Source: Phytophthora colocasiae (taxonomy: Eukaryota > Oomycota > Peronosporomycetes > Peronosporales > Peronosporaceae). From it: a DNA stretch of 64,000 nucleotides. Below are positions 30,641 through 41,273 of this stretch, piece by piece. Position numbers and translations under genes: made by a program. How positions within the stretch are numbered: the first letter of the stretch is position 1; each line of letters opens with the position of its first letter. A model generated the notes under the pieces. The model saw only the letters and a list, made by a program, of their open reading frames with translations. It searched no databases and was not told the origin of the DNA. Where the stretch lies: assembly GCA_018806915.1 (NCBI GenBank), contig JAGKQI010000096.1, forward strand, positions 1,736,001-1,800,000, read 5' to 3'.

Positions 30641-32970
30641 TTATTCATTTATCTTTGTCTCCTCATCATTCTCAACACTAGCTTGCGAAAATAAATCTTC
30701 AAGAACCCCAACATCGCTTTCAAATACGTCCTGGAGCTCTAACAAGGTGCTAGACGGGATATTCTCGCGTGCAACGTCCGGTTTGAGCTTAGTGCATTGC
30801 GTGATGTCGACGTACGAACGATTGCAATTAAGAAAAATAGACATATCGATGTTGTGCGGGGCAAGGGAGCTGCGTTGGGTCCGAACCATCTGCCCTGCTA
30901 CACCGAAATCCCTTTCGAGTTGTGCTGAGGAAGACGGCACTGAGTAAATTACGCGCACAGCAAGTGGCAAAATTCGGTAGCTGCGTTCCTCCGACTGGCG
31001 ACTCCAAAATTGTAAGACATCTTCGGGTGTGCCATTGTCCAGGGTTTGTAGCTGAGAATTGGTGTTTCTCCACCGATCGAGCTCTTCTTCGATACGGTTA
31101 ATAGAAGTCTCGGATGACATGGGAAGAGCATCATCATGCCGGCCCTCAATAGTTTCGTCCAAAAGTTCAGCGATTTCCTCCGAAAACAAGGCGGCCGGAG
31201 GTGGAACAGGTGCCGCAGTTGCAGTAGGTGGATCGGAAGGTTGTGTGTCAACAGCGGCCATAACCTTTCGCATCTTATCGTAAATCATTTTACGAACGGT
31301 GGTGAAGTTTTGCCCCGCACGTTGTGCTGTGGATCCATTTTGAAGAGAACATTTCACGACAATCTTTTTGAGCGCTCCTTCAGCTTTCTTGTAGTGCGGA
31401 TGCAGTAAAAGCTGCATTTCAAACGCGTATGAGCACCCGTCCATGATGTCTTGATCTGTATAGCGTTTAAAGAAGCGCTTGTGAAAGGCTGTGTGAAGCA
31501 GATCGCGTGTGTGCGAGACCATCTCAGACAGCTCATTCGGTTGGAAGGAGCGTCTATTTGTTGATGTTGAACGGCAATCTTTAAGGGGTGCAGAGCAGTC
31601 AAGAGCAGAAACCCGAAGACCGTACAAAGCCATCAACACATCTTCTTGGTTTGACTTTTCATTTTGACCAAGTTTAGCCACGCTTGTGATCGGCTCCAGT
31701 AGAGATAATATCTGAATTAGATCCAATTTGTCGTTGACGAGAGGAAACGGGGCGGTAGGGCACAAGTTTTGGCGCCTGGCCCTACTGGCACGCTCTTCGT
31801 ACCACAACTCCAGCGGATCCCATAGCACCAAAACGCGCCGAATTACACGAGTTAATCCAAGAAACCGATGCGCCTTATAATCAAGAAGCTGTTTCGGAGT
31901 CTGTGAGCCTCCAAGGCATTCTGATAGCTCTTGGAAAAGTGTACCCATAACTTCCACTTGTTTCGTATGAGTAACACAGGTCACCACGCGAGAAATCAAC
32001 GCTGTCATGCGAGGATTCTTAGAAGAACTCACCGTGTTAACCATACCGCATGCCCATTTAGTAGCAGCATGGGTTAGATGAGGGAGACACCATTCCCATG
32101 ACAGGTTTAAACCCGTCCGCATCATCCACTTAACATCGGGTCCACCGTCTGTAGTGGATCCATGGAGGTCGTGCGCAGTTAACCCGAATTCACGAAGAGT
32201 TTCAACTATCCATCGACGAAAAGGCTCACGTATTCCTCCCTCCCGATCCCCGTACATTGGCTTGAAGTGGCGGATCCCGAGTAAAACGGACTTGAAGCGA
32301 AATTGGGCATCCACGAGATAAAGCCTCAGACCTAAAACCTTTGTAGATTTCGGCTTTGAAGTCCAAAAATCTGCCACTATAGTGAACGTTTTAGCTGATC
32401 CAATATAGTTCCCAGCAATCATTGCGGTAATCTCCGATTTAGTCGACGTGTACAGCTCGATTATGGCATGACGAACAGCTTTGGCATCAACGGTAACTCG
32501 CATAGCATCTTTATAAACAAGATCACGGATTGCGAGAGATTCTTCGTACTCACCTAAGCAAAAAGGTAAGTTGTTATTAACGATTCGGCGTGTCTCCAGT
32601 ACGCGCGACCTGGATCACCGCGGAATAGTGGGCTGCGTCGAACGATTGCCATCTCCTCGTCATGTGAGCGCTTGCGCCGCTCTTGTGCGAGCGTTTTCCC
32701 TGACTCGATACCATGAGCTTCTCGCAGGTGCTTTGCAGCCTTGGATGTCTTTCCCCCGGATAGAGTGATGTGCTTGTTTTGATCTCGACATGCTTGCGTC
32801 GCTAGGCAAATCCATTTCAATGCGTGGTCTTGACCACCCTCGCTGCTAACCCGCACCCCCCATTCGAATATAAATGAGCGTTCCTTTCTTGTCGGTGGTT
32901 GTAGCACAGTGCCGTTTGCTGGATTAAAGTTCTCTATCGCTGCTGTCACCGCAGCAGGAACCGGGTTCAT
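30641..32970 (-). pseudogene. hAT transposase with one frameshift
   Basis: The likely start is the ATG at 32970 (MNPVPAAVTAAIENFNPANG). A BED-like finger follows (WICLATQAC ... HLREAH, residues about 45-85). At about 32575-32585 the frame shifts (AESLI to NNLPFCLGEYEE). It then continues as a 620-codon frame with FTIVADFWTSK, STTDGGPDVKWM and the C-terminal hAT dimerisation domain (YRILPLAVRVIYSVPSSSAQ, ERDFGVAGQ), to the stop at 30641. hAT enzymes cut and paste with 8-bp duplications. Only one visible lesion separates this from a full gene. Subterminal GAGCCC repeats lie just 5' of it. Confidence 0.85.
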
Positions 32971-33004
32971 CTTGACCGGCTCGAAGTGGTTCGAAGATCC
33001 CCTG

Positions 33005-33125
33005 ACCGGGCTCCTTTTTTGTTTATGGTTCCCGAGGTTTTGATAGAGCCCAAAATTAGAGCTACTTAAATCTGAGGAGCCCAGATTTGCAAATACCGGG
33101 CTCATCAGAAAGTTAGAGCCGGTAA
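33005..33125 (+). repeat. Dispersed GAGCCC-rich repeat, copy 2
   Basis: GAGCCCAAAATT, GGAGCCCAGATTTG and CAAATACCGGGCTC appear in the same order and orientation as at 25735-25885, with gaps. Position 5' of the hAT start suggests subterminal repeats of that element family. Confidence 0.6.
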
Positions 33126-34206
33126 AATTTGGTATTATTGACTCGGTTCGTCCTGCCCATGCGCAGGACAGACTTTGCACCTGCGGGAAAGTGGTTTATG
33201 CATTCTGTCGATCGGTGTACATTGGATGGTCTTGAGATTTGCCTGGAGACGGGTACATGTACTGTACCTGTCGATGATTGTAAACTCCACGCATTGAATG
33301 CACACAATACATGTACAGGTACATGGAGTGTACGAAGAGGTGGCGTTTTTAACTGTTTGGCCAAGACTGCTGCCAATCATAAAAACGGTATCGTCCGTAT
33401 CTAAGAATTCCCTCAGCAACGTCATGCTGGCTGAACTCCATGAATTCCTGGGTCACCCACTAGATAGTGTCCAGTAGGTACTCGTAATGCCTTCATGCGT
33501 TAGGTATTCAAGCCACCTACGTCGCCAGCCCTAGAACTAACTACATCGGCAGAGTCGCTGTGTTTTCATGCAATCTGTATAAAATAGACAACAACTGTGA
33601 CTTTTCGGAAACGAGTCTCCATTGACCAGGTGGCATTGAAGAACAGCCGCAACGCAGGGATAGAACCCGGTAGCGCTCCGTATACAAGTCTGTACTAGCA
33701 TGTAGTATTACTCCGGGGGGAGGGGGGTCGTAAGCAATGAATCCCATCTTTATTTGATCATTGTGTAAAATTTATTATAAGAGTTTGTTAGCGAGGAAGG
33801 GTGCATGGATGGAGCTGCTACCGAAGAAGTGTCCTGTCGAGTTGCGTATGTACCGTATTGGAGTTCATAACCCTATTGTGATCTAGCCTTGGTACAGAAA
33901 CTAACGCGCAAGTACATGTAACAAGTTAGAGCCAAGGCTAGATCACAACATGTAACAAGTTAGAGCCAAGGCTAGATCACAATTAGGAGCTTGGAGCTCA
34001 GTCCAGATTTAGTCTCGCTAATTGCAGGAAGAGGCCATCAACGTTGGTGGCCTTATTAATAATAAGTTATTACATGAATTCTATGTTGCTTCAAGAGCAG
34101 GCGCGCAACATATCGTTCCCAATTTGGGAATCCCAAAGCACTTTTTTACATCGACATAGTGACACTCACGTTAGTGACATTTGTTCCATCAACATTTTCT
34201 TACGAG
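33126..34206. other. Intergenic region with small repeats
   Basis: No convincing gene. It holds a 23-bp word shared with 24762-24784 (at 33198-33220), a MITE-like inverted repeat at 33875-33983, and GTACATGTAC-type palindromes near 33250-33320. The last 150 bp probably include the promoter of the next gene. Confidence 0.5.
33875..33983. repeat. 109-bp inverted-repeat (MITE-like) unit with an internal 34-bp direct repeat
   Basis: ATTGTGATCTAGCCTTGG (33875-33892) is the exact inverse of 33966-33983. A 34-bp unit beginning ACATGTAACAAGTTAGAGCC starts at 33914 and again at 33948, so the right arm appears twice. It has the form of a tiny foldback or miniature element. Confidence 0.65.
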
Positions 34207-35595
34207 ATGCCATCGTCGCGCCCGCTGTACGTTCGTGTGCTGGACCACGTGCTGCGGCGGAGCTTCGGCCACCCTTTGAGTGTGCAGCTATTGGCACTGA
34301 GTTCGATCTGTTTGCTGTTGATTTTCCTGCTCTTCTCGTTGGCGCCGTGGTTGGATGAGGACGCGCATCGCTATTTGAGGCACTTCCTGCCCTCAATTAA
34401 CGTCCAATTCGACTCCTTCGCTGTGGATCACCTCGTTGTTTTTGTAGCCATTTCACCACCATTAACATGGCTACTTCTGGTGCATGTGGCATACTCGCAA
34501 GTGGCTTCACGAGTTGAAGTGGCGCTGTTGCTTCTACGCGTCGCTAGTTGCCTCACTGTCACGTTCGCGCTCACTGTTTTATTGACAGAATTTTTATCCA
34601 GAAGAGCAATGTTGGCTTTAGTCACTTTAGCCTACGCCTCATTGGGACTGCTGTACTCGTGGAGTGTACCCATTTGGAAATGGTATCAAGAAGAGATGCG
34701 TACTAAAGGCTTGCTCGGCTTTTTGCCGGAATCTACGCAGGAATTATTACTGCAGACTTCATTATTGGAGTGGCTCACGGACACGAGTTTCTCGGATAAA
34801 ATCGCACCCTTTTTGCCGTTTTTACTGCCTTTAACCAGAGCAGAACAAATGCGGCTGATGGAGCAGATGCCTCCGGAGTCCCAAGTGCTGCTGACCAAGC
34901 CTGGACTGTTGCCGTTATTGCCGGACTCGGTGCAGAACGTTTTACTACCAGCGGAGGATAGTGACAGTGACCAGGAGGAGAAGGAGGAAGCACTGGAGTC
35001 AAGTGAGAGGGCGTTAACGACGGTGGACACGGAGGAGGTCAGGGAGATCCGGAGGGAGCAGAAGAAGCTCTTAACGTTGACTTCACCGACGAACTCGGGC
35101 TTTGACTTCCATCGACACGACGTAGTGGATACAGTGAGGACCCCACCATCGAGAGAGCAGGTGCTGAACGAGATTGTGGCATCTAGAATGTGGAATGGAT
35201 GCAAAGAGATCGTGAAGATGCCGAGCTCGAAGACGCTCAACCGCACAGCAGCGATGTCAGGTGCACTGCTGGTTATGCAGCTCTATTCGTCGAAAGGAAG
35301 TCGGAGGGTGTTTTACACGTTTTTACAGTTTGTAGCGACGTCGGCGTTGAGTTCCGTGGCGTGTTGTGCCATTTTTCTCCGCTTCGTGCAACTTCTGGAC
35401 TTAAATTGGTCATCAGGTCGATCTGCGCCGATGTTGCGCTATGTGAAGCAGTATTTGTTGCGGAATGGGAGCACTGGAACACCCCAACTTTCAGACCAAC
35501 CTGCTAATGGGGGTTCTGTGACGTTGCGAACAGCAGCGTCCTCTGTGTCAGTTGTCATGGCGGCCTTGTACGTCCTCCGGAAAATGCGTCGGTAG
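34207..35595 (+). CDS. Multi-pass membrane protein of unknown function
   Basis: 462 residues from the ATG at 34207 (the upstream extension begins with GTG). Hydrophobic segments: about 20-45 (LLALSSICLLLIFLLFSLAPW), 75-95 (HLVVFVAISPPLTWLLLVHV), 105-130, 140-160, and two near 355-400 (GALLVMQLY; FVATSALSSVACCAIFLRFV), plus a short one near the C-terminus. The middle (180-330) is a soluble, leucine-rich then acidic region (EDSDSDQEEKEEALESSERA). No known family recognised. It is single-exon and intact, and convergent with the RXLR gene at 35713. A weak CATTTT-type initiator precedes the start. Confidence 0.75.
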   Translation: MPSSRPLYVRVLDHVLRRSFGHPLSVQLLALSSICLLLIFLLFSLAPWLDEDAHRYLRHFLPSINVQFDSFAVDHLVVFVAISPPLTWLLLVHVAYSQVASRVEVALLLLRVASCLTVTFALTVLLTEFLSRRAMLALVTLAYASLGLLYSWSVPIWKWYQEEMRTKGLLGFLPESTQELLLQTSLLEWLTDTSFSDKIAPFLPFLLPLTRAEQMRLMEQMPPESQVLLTKPGLLPLLPDSVQNVLLPAEDSDSDQEEKEEALESSERALTTVDTEEVREIRREQKKLLTLTSPTNSGFDFHRHDVVDTVRTPPSREQVLNEIVASRMWNGCKEIVKMPSSKTLNRTAAMSGALLVMQLYSSKGSRRVFYTFLQFVATSALSSVACCAIFLRFVQLLDLNWSSGRSAPMLRYVKQYLLRNGSTGTPQLSDQPANGGSVTLRTAASSVSVVMAALYVLRKMRR

Positions 35596-35712
35596 TTTAA
35601 ACCAACAAGTAAGATGATGCTACATGTAGCAGAGACTGAAGTTAAGTGCTGTGAAAAATCCCAACTATCAACCAACTTTTTTACGCTAACAAAACAGTAT
35701 CGTACACTTTGT

Positions 35713-36417
35713 CTACGCGGTAGCTGCTGCTGCTGCTTTTTTGGCCTTCATCTCCTTGTCTCTCGTGGCCCACTGGAAGAAAGCGTTGTACTGGGTGCTT
35801 AAGTCGTAGTTCTTGGTATTCACAGTGGCTCCTTCTCCGACCTTAAGCATTGCCTTAACGTCGTCTGGAGACTTGTTCTGCTTGAACCAGTTCTCAAACT
35901 TGGCCATCGTGTAGCGCTCACTGAGAGTATGTCCACCCACTTTGTAGTTTTTAATCTTCTCTGCGAATGTCTTGAATTTTTCAACGATCTTCTTGACCAC
36001 TGGAACTGTCTTCAGTTTGTCCGCAAACGGTTTGAGAATCGGCATGAGTTTATCCGCGATAGGCTTAAGCTTGCCGCTAAACGTGTCTGCAATGGGTTTG
36101 AGCCGCACTGCAATAGCCATCGTTTTGTCCGTCAGCTTCTCTGACAATGGGGCTACTTTACTCGTTAAAGGTTTCACTTTGTCTGCTGTTGGCTTGAGCT
36201 TTTCCGCAATCTTGGTTAGGCTGGAAGGGAGGGCTCTCTCTTCTTCATCTTCAGTCTCGAACGTGCTTTCAACACGGAGGAATCGGGTCGTTCTTTCTGT
36301 GTTGACGTTGAGGGTCTGGTACGTGTTAACCTGCTTCATGTCCGCTGCAGCCGACACGCCATCTCGACCAGTGAACAGGGTGACCACAGCCACCACTACA
36401 ACGTAAGCCAGACGCAT
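35713..36417 (-). CDS. Secreted RXLR-EER effector candidate with KLKPIADK repeats
   Basis: 234 residues from the ATG at 36417. Signal peptide MRLAYVVVVAVVTLFTGRDG ending near residue 23. RFLR at 45-48 and EER at 59-61 are spaced as usual. Residues 65-160 are built from imperfect short repeats (AEKLKPTADKVKPL, VRLKPIADTFSGKLKPIADK, ILKPFADKLK), lysine-rich amphipathic helices. The C-terminal module (MAKFENWFKQNKSPDDVKAM, then STQYNAFFQWATRD) has the W and Y positions of LWY-type folds, with an alanine-rich end. Intact, no intron. The host target is unknown. Confidence 0.9.
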   Translation of the reverse strand: MRLAYVVVVAVVTLFTGRDGVSAAADMKQVNTYQTLNVNTERTTRFLRVESTFETEDEEERALPSSLTKIAEKLKPTADKVKPLTSKVAPLSEKLTDKTMAIAVRLKPIADTFSGKLKPIADKLMPILKPFADKLKTVPVVKKIVEKFKTFAEKIKNYKVGGHTLSERYTMAKFENWFKQNKSPDDVKAMLKVGEGATVNTKNYDLSTQYNAFFQWATRDKEMKAKKAAAAATA

Positions 36418-37259
36418 GGGGAGGTTCTCCTCACTGAGTCACTGCTGATTAATTTTCAGCAACAAGCGGCACTTGTGCGGCTAGTTGGTCTGATGAGGAA
36501 TGAAAAGCACGAATGGAAGACAGACAGTGCCGCACCACGCCATCAGACGCTGCAATTCGGGCGACCATGTTGATCACCCAAATCCCAGGAAAACTCCGGA
36601 TGATTATCATCATGATAGGGCCAAATAGGCTCGTCACCCGCACTTCACATCATGTGATTCACATGCACGCGAACTTGGGGGCACGTTGAGTTTTACTTAC
36701 CTACTGCAAATGCATGCAAGTGCCTGCAACAAATTGTACATACCATACAACTATGTACTGGTTCGCGTCGCATCAATACATGTTCAAACCTCACTGGATA
36801 TTTTGCCATCCTGTTCTTCGCTCTCATACGGGAAACAGCTCCACATCCCGCATTCTGATCCGTAGTGTGATGTATACACTGTGTATACATCACAAGTTTG
36901 CAGAAAACGTCTTGCATTTGCCAGATTCACTATGGATCCTCAGGGCCTCGAATGCTCACTGGAACTATTACAGACTTCCCCGGCAAAGGGAGAAAGGTGG
37001 GACCAATAAAAAACCCAACAAGTTGGAACAGGAATTCGCATTCGGCCACATTTACTTAATTACGTTAGGTTCTAGTAGGACATAATACGACGCACAGACA
37101 TTTGGTCTTGAAATGATACCTCCAACCTAACTTAGCTCAGTACACCATGAAAACAGATAGTACTACTATACCTATCCGCGAAATGAAAACTGCAATGGAA
37201 CCGTCAGACCACGCAATTCAACCGTCTAAAACAATTGAACGCTTCAAGCTTTCTTGGTG
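36418..37259. other. Intergenic region with a long palindrome
   Basis: About 840 bp between two divergently oriented neighbours' 5' and 3' ends. It has no supported gene. It contains the 29-bp palindrome at 36866-36894 and scattered ATGCA/TGCAT words near 36710. Confidence 0.55.
36866..36894. repeat. Perfect 14-bp-arm palindrome
   Basis: TGTGATGTATACAC, one base, then its exact inverse GTGTATACATCACA. It could form a cruciform or be a dimeric protein site. No gene lies on top of it. Confidence 0.85.
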
Positions 37260-39920
37260 TTAAATCGCCTCGAGCCACTTCTCCAAGTCGCTGCGGTTGC
37301 GCTGGTAGCACGCGCTCTTGACTCGGATTCGCTCGAGCGCAGCGTCTAGCAGCCGCGTGTAGGACGAGTGCTTGCGCGTCTCCAGGAACGTCTCCACTTG
37401 CTGCGCGTGGGCGTCGCTCTGGAACCGGGAGACGACGGACATGACGATGCGACCCACAATCAACGGTCGGTACTGCGCGTTCAGCTCCGTCCAGTGCTCC
37501 TGTACATACGTCCACGCGAACTCGGCCCCTGGAGCGTCCGCCGCCACACTGCTGAAGACGTACTGGATGTCCTGCGACCGCACAGTCTTGAGGCCCCACA
37601 CGATCACCTCGCGCTTGAGTTCCAGCGACTTAAACAGGCCCAAAGCAGTGAGGCAGTCCAGTTTCTCCTCGATAAAGTTGCTGGACTCATAGCGCTCCCG
37701 AAGCTGCTTCAGGTGTCCAGCATCACCACGGCGGGCCTGAGCGTTGAACACGACGCCGCGCAGGTCAGCTGGCAGCGCCGAACTGTCGTCAAAGTACGCC
37801 TGGAAGAGACGCTGGGTCTTGGCGAGCACATCCGGGTCGTCTCCCAGAGCGAGCATGCTGATGACGTCGCGGCGGAAGGGGGCAACGGTCGAGCTTTCGC
37901 CCTCCGCGGTCTCCCAGGTCAGTCGCTTCATGATCGACGCGAAAAGCTGTCGGATGTACGCCTGTAGCTTGGGGTAGAACGGGTCAGCGCTGTAAAGTGT
38001 GCTGTAGAAGCGCAAGTTGGACGAAATCTCCTTCCAGCACAAGTGCTCCGGTTCCTCAGCGTACGCGAAGCTAAAGTCGAGCGCACTAGTCACTGGCAGT
38101 TCACCACTTCGTGCAAAGGCGAAAATACTGTTCAGCAGACTCATGCGGTCCACAGCTCCCAATGCTTTCTCTCGGACGGGCTGCTGCAGTCGTTTCCAGC
38201 CTTCCGACGAGTAATTCACGAGGAAAAACCCAGCCTGATTTGCATTCAGCTTGATCCACGACGAGGGGGCACTAGGCGCGCGTAGTTTAGCTGCCAGAGC
38301 AGCAGTCGCCTCCTCCGATGAGTTGCGTTCCCAGATCCCCACACGCTGGACTTCCTTCGGCTTGTCCGATGCCACGAAGGTTAGCGGCACATCCCAAGCT
38401 ACGTCAGCGTCCGAAGCAGCAGCAACCTTCAGTGTTTGGTCCGCTAGGAAACGCTCCTGCTTGAGACTTCCGTCATCGGACAACGTCACCATCGGATACC
38501 CAGTCTGACTCGTCCATCCACTTGCCAATGACGTGATGTGCTGGCCTGAAGCCTTCTCCAGAGACTCCCACAGATCCTGCGTCTGTGCGTTGCGGTAGCT
38601 GAACTTGACCAGGTACTCGTGGATACCACGATAAAAGACATCTCGACCGAGATACTCCGACAGCATCCGGATAACACTAGCACCTTTAGCGTATGAAATG
38701 ACATCAAAGATCTGGTCCACCTCGTCTGGATGGTTCACCTTCACTTCAATAGGATGCGACGTTAACATGGAGTCCTTACCCATAGCCACACTCATCGTGA
38801 TGTCCTGTACGAAGACCTCCCAAACATTCCACTCAGGGAAAACGTGGTGCACGGCCTCGAACTCCATGAATCGCGCGAAGCCCTCGTTCAGCCACAAACC
38901 CGTCCACCATTCCATCGTCACTAAGTTGCCGAACCACTGATGCGCGATCTCGTGGCAGACCGTCCTGGCTGTAGCCATCTTCTGACTGAAGCTACTAAGC
39001 TGTTCGTCAATCAACAATCTCGTCTCCCTGTACGTCACGACTCCCCAGTTCTCCATTGCTCCTGCGGCAAAGTCGGGGATTGCCAACATATCCATTTTCT
39101 TCAAAGGGTACGGGATTCCGAACTTCTGCGTGTAAAACGACAGTGCTTTAGCCCCCACTTCAAGAGCGAACTTACCGCGTTCACTGCGTCCTACAGGTGT
39201 GTACACTGACACAAGAACACCCTCGTCCGTAATGGTGGAAACGGAGTCAAACTCCCCCACGATCATCCCCACTAAGTACGTCGACATGATCGGCGTCTCC
39301 GCGAACCTCCAAACTTTCTCCAGCGTTGCATTTTTAGGCCGTGATAGTGCTCGAATGTGTGCATTCTTAGCACGAGGACGTACAAGCGTCTGCACCACGT
39401 GAGTATTGGAAATGGCGGTTAATTCGACGTCACAAGCCAGGGAGATCTCGAATTTCGCCTTAATAGCAGGTTCATCCCAGCAAACGAAGGCTCGACGGGC
39501 GTCACAAGCTTCGAACTGCGTAACCGCCATCAGACGCGTCTCTCCGGCCAATTCGTGGTCGTATTCGCTGCGGTAGAAGCCATGAAGCTTGTCATTAAGC
39601 TCTCCATGACACGTGAGCGTCAGTTCGGCCTCAGAACCGGCCGGGAGCTCGTCATCCAGCACCAGTTCCACCGCTTGATCGTCTGCTAAGTACCGAACTT
39701 CGTTGCATTTGATAGTGGACGCACGACCAGCGATAGAGACGGAAACGTCGATCACGTGCAGCTCCAGAGCGTGACAAGTGATTTTTTGCGTAGATTCCGA
39801 CACGGACAGCAGTACACGCTCACTCACTTCGAAGCGGCAACGGTCCAGGTCCACTGTGTAGTCCAGGAAGTACTTGGAGGGGGCGACGCATGTCGGAAGA
39901 CGCGCGAACGGCTTGGACAT
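37260..39920 (-). CDS. M1 zinc aminopeptidase (puromycin-sensitive type)
   Basis: 886 residues, the usual length for cytosolic puromycin-sensitive aminopeptidases, with no signal peptide (MSKPFARLPTCVAPSKYFLD). It cleaves N-terminal residues from peptides. Exopeptidase motif GAMEN at 287-291; zinc ligands HEIAH at 323-327 and Glu346 in NEGFAR. N-terminal beta domain 1-205, thermolysin-like domain 206-450, and an ERAP1-like alpha-helical C-terminal domain from about 540 to the end (KLNANQAGFFLVNY). One uninterrupted exon with GC-rich codon use, unlike the neighbouring transposons. This is a conserved housekeeping gene. An initiator-like element lies 18 bp upstream, and the Ulp1-MULE copy B inserted only 100 bp 5' of its start. 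Confidence 0.95.
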   Translation of the reverse strand: MSKPFARLPTCVAPSKYFLDYTVDLDRCRFEVSERVLLSVSESTQKITCHALELHVIDVSVSIAGRASTIKCNEVRYLADDQAVELVLDDELPAGSEAELTLTCHGELNDKLHGFYRSEYDHELAGETRLMAVTQFEACDARRAFVCWDEPAIKAKFEISLACDVELTAISNTHVVQTLVRPRAKNAHIRALSRPKNATLEKVWRFAETPIMSTYLVGMIVGEFDSVSTITDEGVLVSVYTPVGRSERGKFALEVGAKALSFYTQKFGIPYPLKKMDMLAIPDFAAGAMENWGVVTYRETRLLIDEQLSSFSQKMATARTVCHEIAHQWFGNLVTMEWWTGLWLNEGFARFMEFEAVHHVFPEWNVWEVFVQDITMSVAMGKDSMLTSHPIEVKVNHPDEVDQIFDVISYAKGASVIRMLSEYLGRDVFYRGIHEYLVKFSYRNAQTQDLWESLEKASGQHITSLASGWTSQTGYPMVTLSDDGSLKQERFLADQTLKVAAASDADVAWDVPLTFVASDKPKEVQRVGIWERNSSEEATAALAAKLRAPSAPSSWIKLNANQAGFFLVNYSSEGWKRLQQPVREKALGAVDRMSLLNSIFAFARSGELPVTSALDFSFAYAEEPEHLCWKEISSNLRFYSTLYSADPFYPKLQAYIRQLFASIMKRLTWETAEGESSTVAPFRRDVISMLALGDDPDVLAKTQRLFQAYFDDSSALPADLRGVVFNAQARRGDAGHLKQLRERYESSNFIEEKLDCLTALGLFKSLELKREVIVWGLKTVRSQDIQYVFSSVAADAPGAEFAWTYVQEHWTELNAQYRPLIVGRIVMSVVSRFQSDAHAQQVETFLETRKHSSYTRLLDAALERIRVKSACYQRNRSDLEKWLEAI

Positions 39921-39937
39921 CGTGAGAAGAGGGTGCT

Positions 39938-39953
39938 CTAATTGAATATGAGG
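39938..39953 (-). promoter_or_regulatory. Initiator-like core promoter of the M1 aminopeptidase
   Basis: CCTCATATTCAATTAG on the minus strand matches 11 of 16 positions of the oomycete core promoter, 18-33 bp before the ATG. Confidence 0.4.
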
Positions 39954-41148
39954 GAAGATCGCTAGGATCAGATCTGAGGAGAAATGGTTGCAGATCTGAG
40001 AATGGCTACATTTGTTTTTACGAAACCGTTGGAGGCCATGATTATAATCGTGAAACTAGTCAGGATTAAATCCTGGATGCATCCATGATTTTGTAAGATA
40101 TTTTATTTTTCATTCATTACCGCTTCGTTAAATTCCGAATTCGCTAAATTCCGAAATTTCATGCGATTGGGAAACTCATCCATTTTTGTTTTGGACGTTA
40201 GGATGAAACATCATGCGAGGACGCTATCGCGGCAGGGAGTGATAATGATTTGGCGACATGGAGACGCAAACCGCTGCCGATTCCGAAGGTGAAGGTGGGG
40301 ACTCTGTGGGAAGTGGGGTGGACTCTGCGGCGCCGTCTGATGCTGAATCGGCAGAGAATACAGTGAATTGTGGAGTTGATGACGCGGTTCTCGTTTTCTG
40401 TGGATCCCCCTGCTGTGTGGCACAAAGACTGGGAGGCATGGAGACGTATCATCGTGAATATTGCGCGCGTACAATGCAGTCTGTGCTCGTGCGGGAGACG
40501 ATGTCTCGTGCAGAGCGTAACAAACGCATCAAGAAAACGAAAAAGGAGAAGACGAATCGCAGCTGGTACCCGAAGGAATGGACCTGTACCAACGTACTTA
40601 CATCTGCACGCATGGTTGGAAGCAGAGAAAGTCCAGGGGCGAGCGAGGCCGAAACAGCATATACGCCTCACTGGCTGTCCTTTTCGCTTCGTGGTGCAGT
40701 GGAATTTATCACGTGGAGAACTGCAGGTCAAGAATGGCAACTTCAAACATAACCACCGCGTTTCAGCTGAAGTGTATGGCACGTACCCAAGTTCTCGTGG
40801 CGTAGACTCTACCGTTGTTGGAGCACAAGTCCAAGGAATGCTCACTTGTGGTGCTAAACGGTCCAAGATTTACGACTACTTACTCGAGCACGACCAGAAC
40901 GTAATTCAAGTAGATGTGGACAATTTGGTTCGTGAACACGCTGCTACGGTGTCCGGAGGTGACGACAACGACGCTACAGCTCGTGAAATCGCAGTATTTG
41001 CGGCATTAGATCCGGAGAATGTATGTTCCGTATCGGAGACGGATGCAGGAGAGACTGGAGTAATTTCGTTGGCTAGTGCACATATGCGGCGGACATATAC
41101 ACGGTTCAGTGAGCTGCTGCTCGTGGATTGCAGTCACAAGACGAACCG

Positions 41149-41273
41149 GTAAGTGTCCATGATTTTTGCAGGATTAATCTTGTACATGTATATGATTTAA
41201 TTGAGCACGTTGTGTTTCCATGATTTCACCATGATTTAATCATGTTCTAATCTATGATTGTTGAATGTAACAG
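41149..41273 (+). repeat. Intron 1 of MULE copy B with CCATGATT motif arrays
   Basis: Donor GTAAGT and acceptor AACAG. It carries CCATGATTTTTGCAGGATT (from 41157) and CCATGATTTCACCATGATT (from 41218), the words again 11 bp apart. Confidence 0.85.

Noticed and set aside
33129..33404. 91-codon ORF with several cysteines
   Set aside because: It has an alternative (GTG/TTG-type) start, overlaps repeats and palindromes, and matches no family.
34686..35246. 186-codon antisense frame under the membrane protein gene
   Set aside because: Serine-rich shadow with no family match; the sense frame has clear membrane segments.
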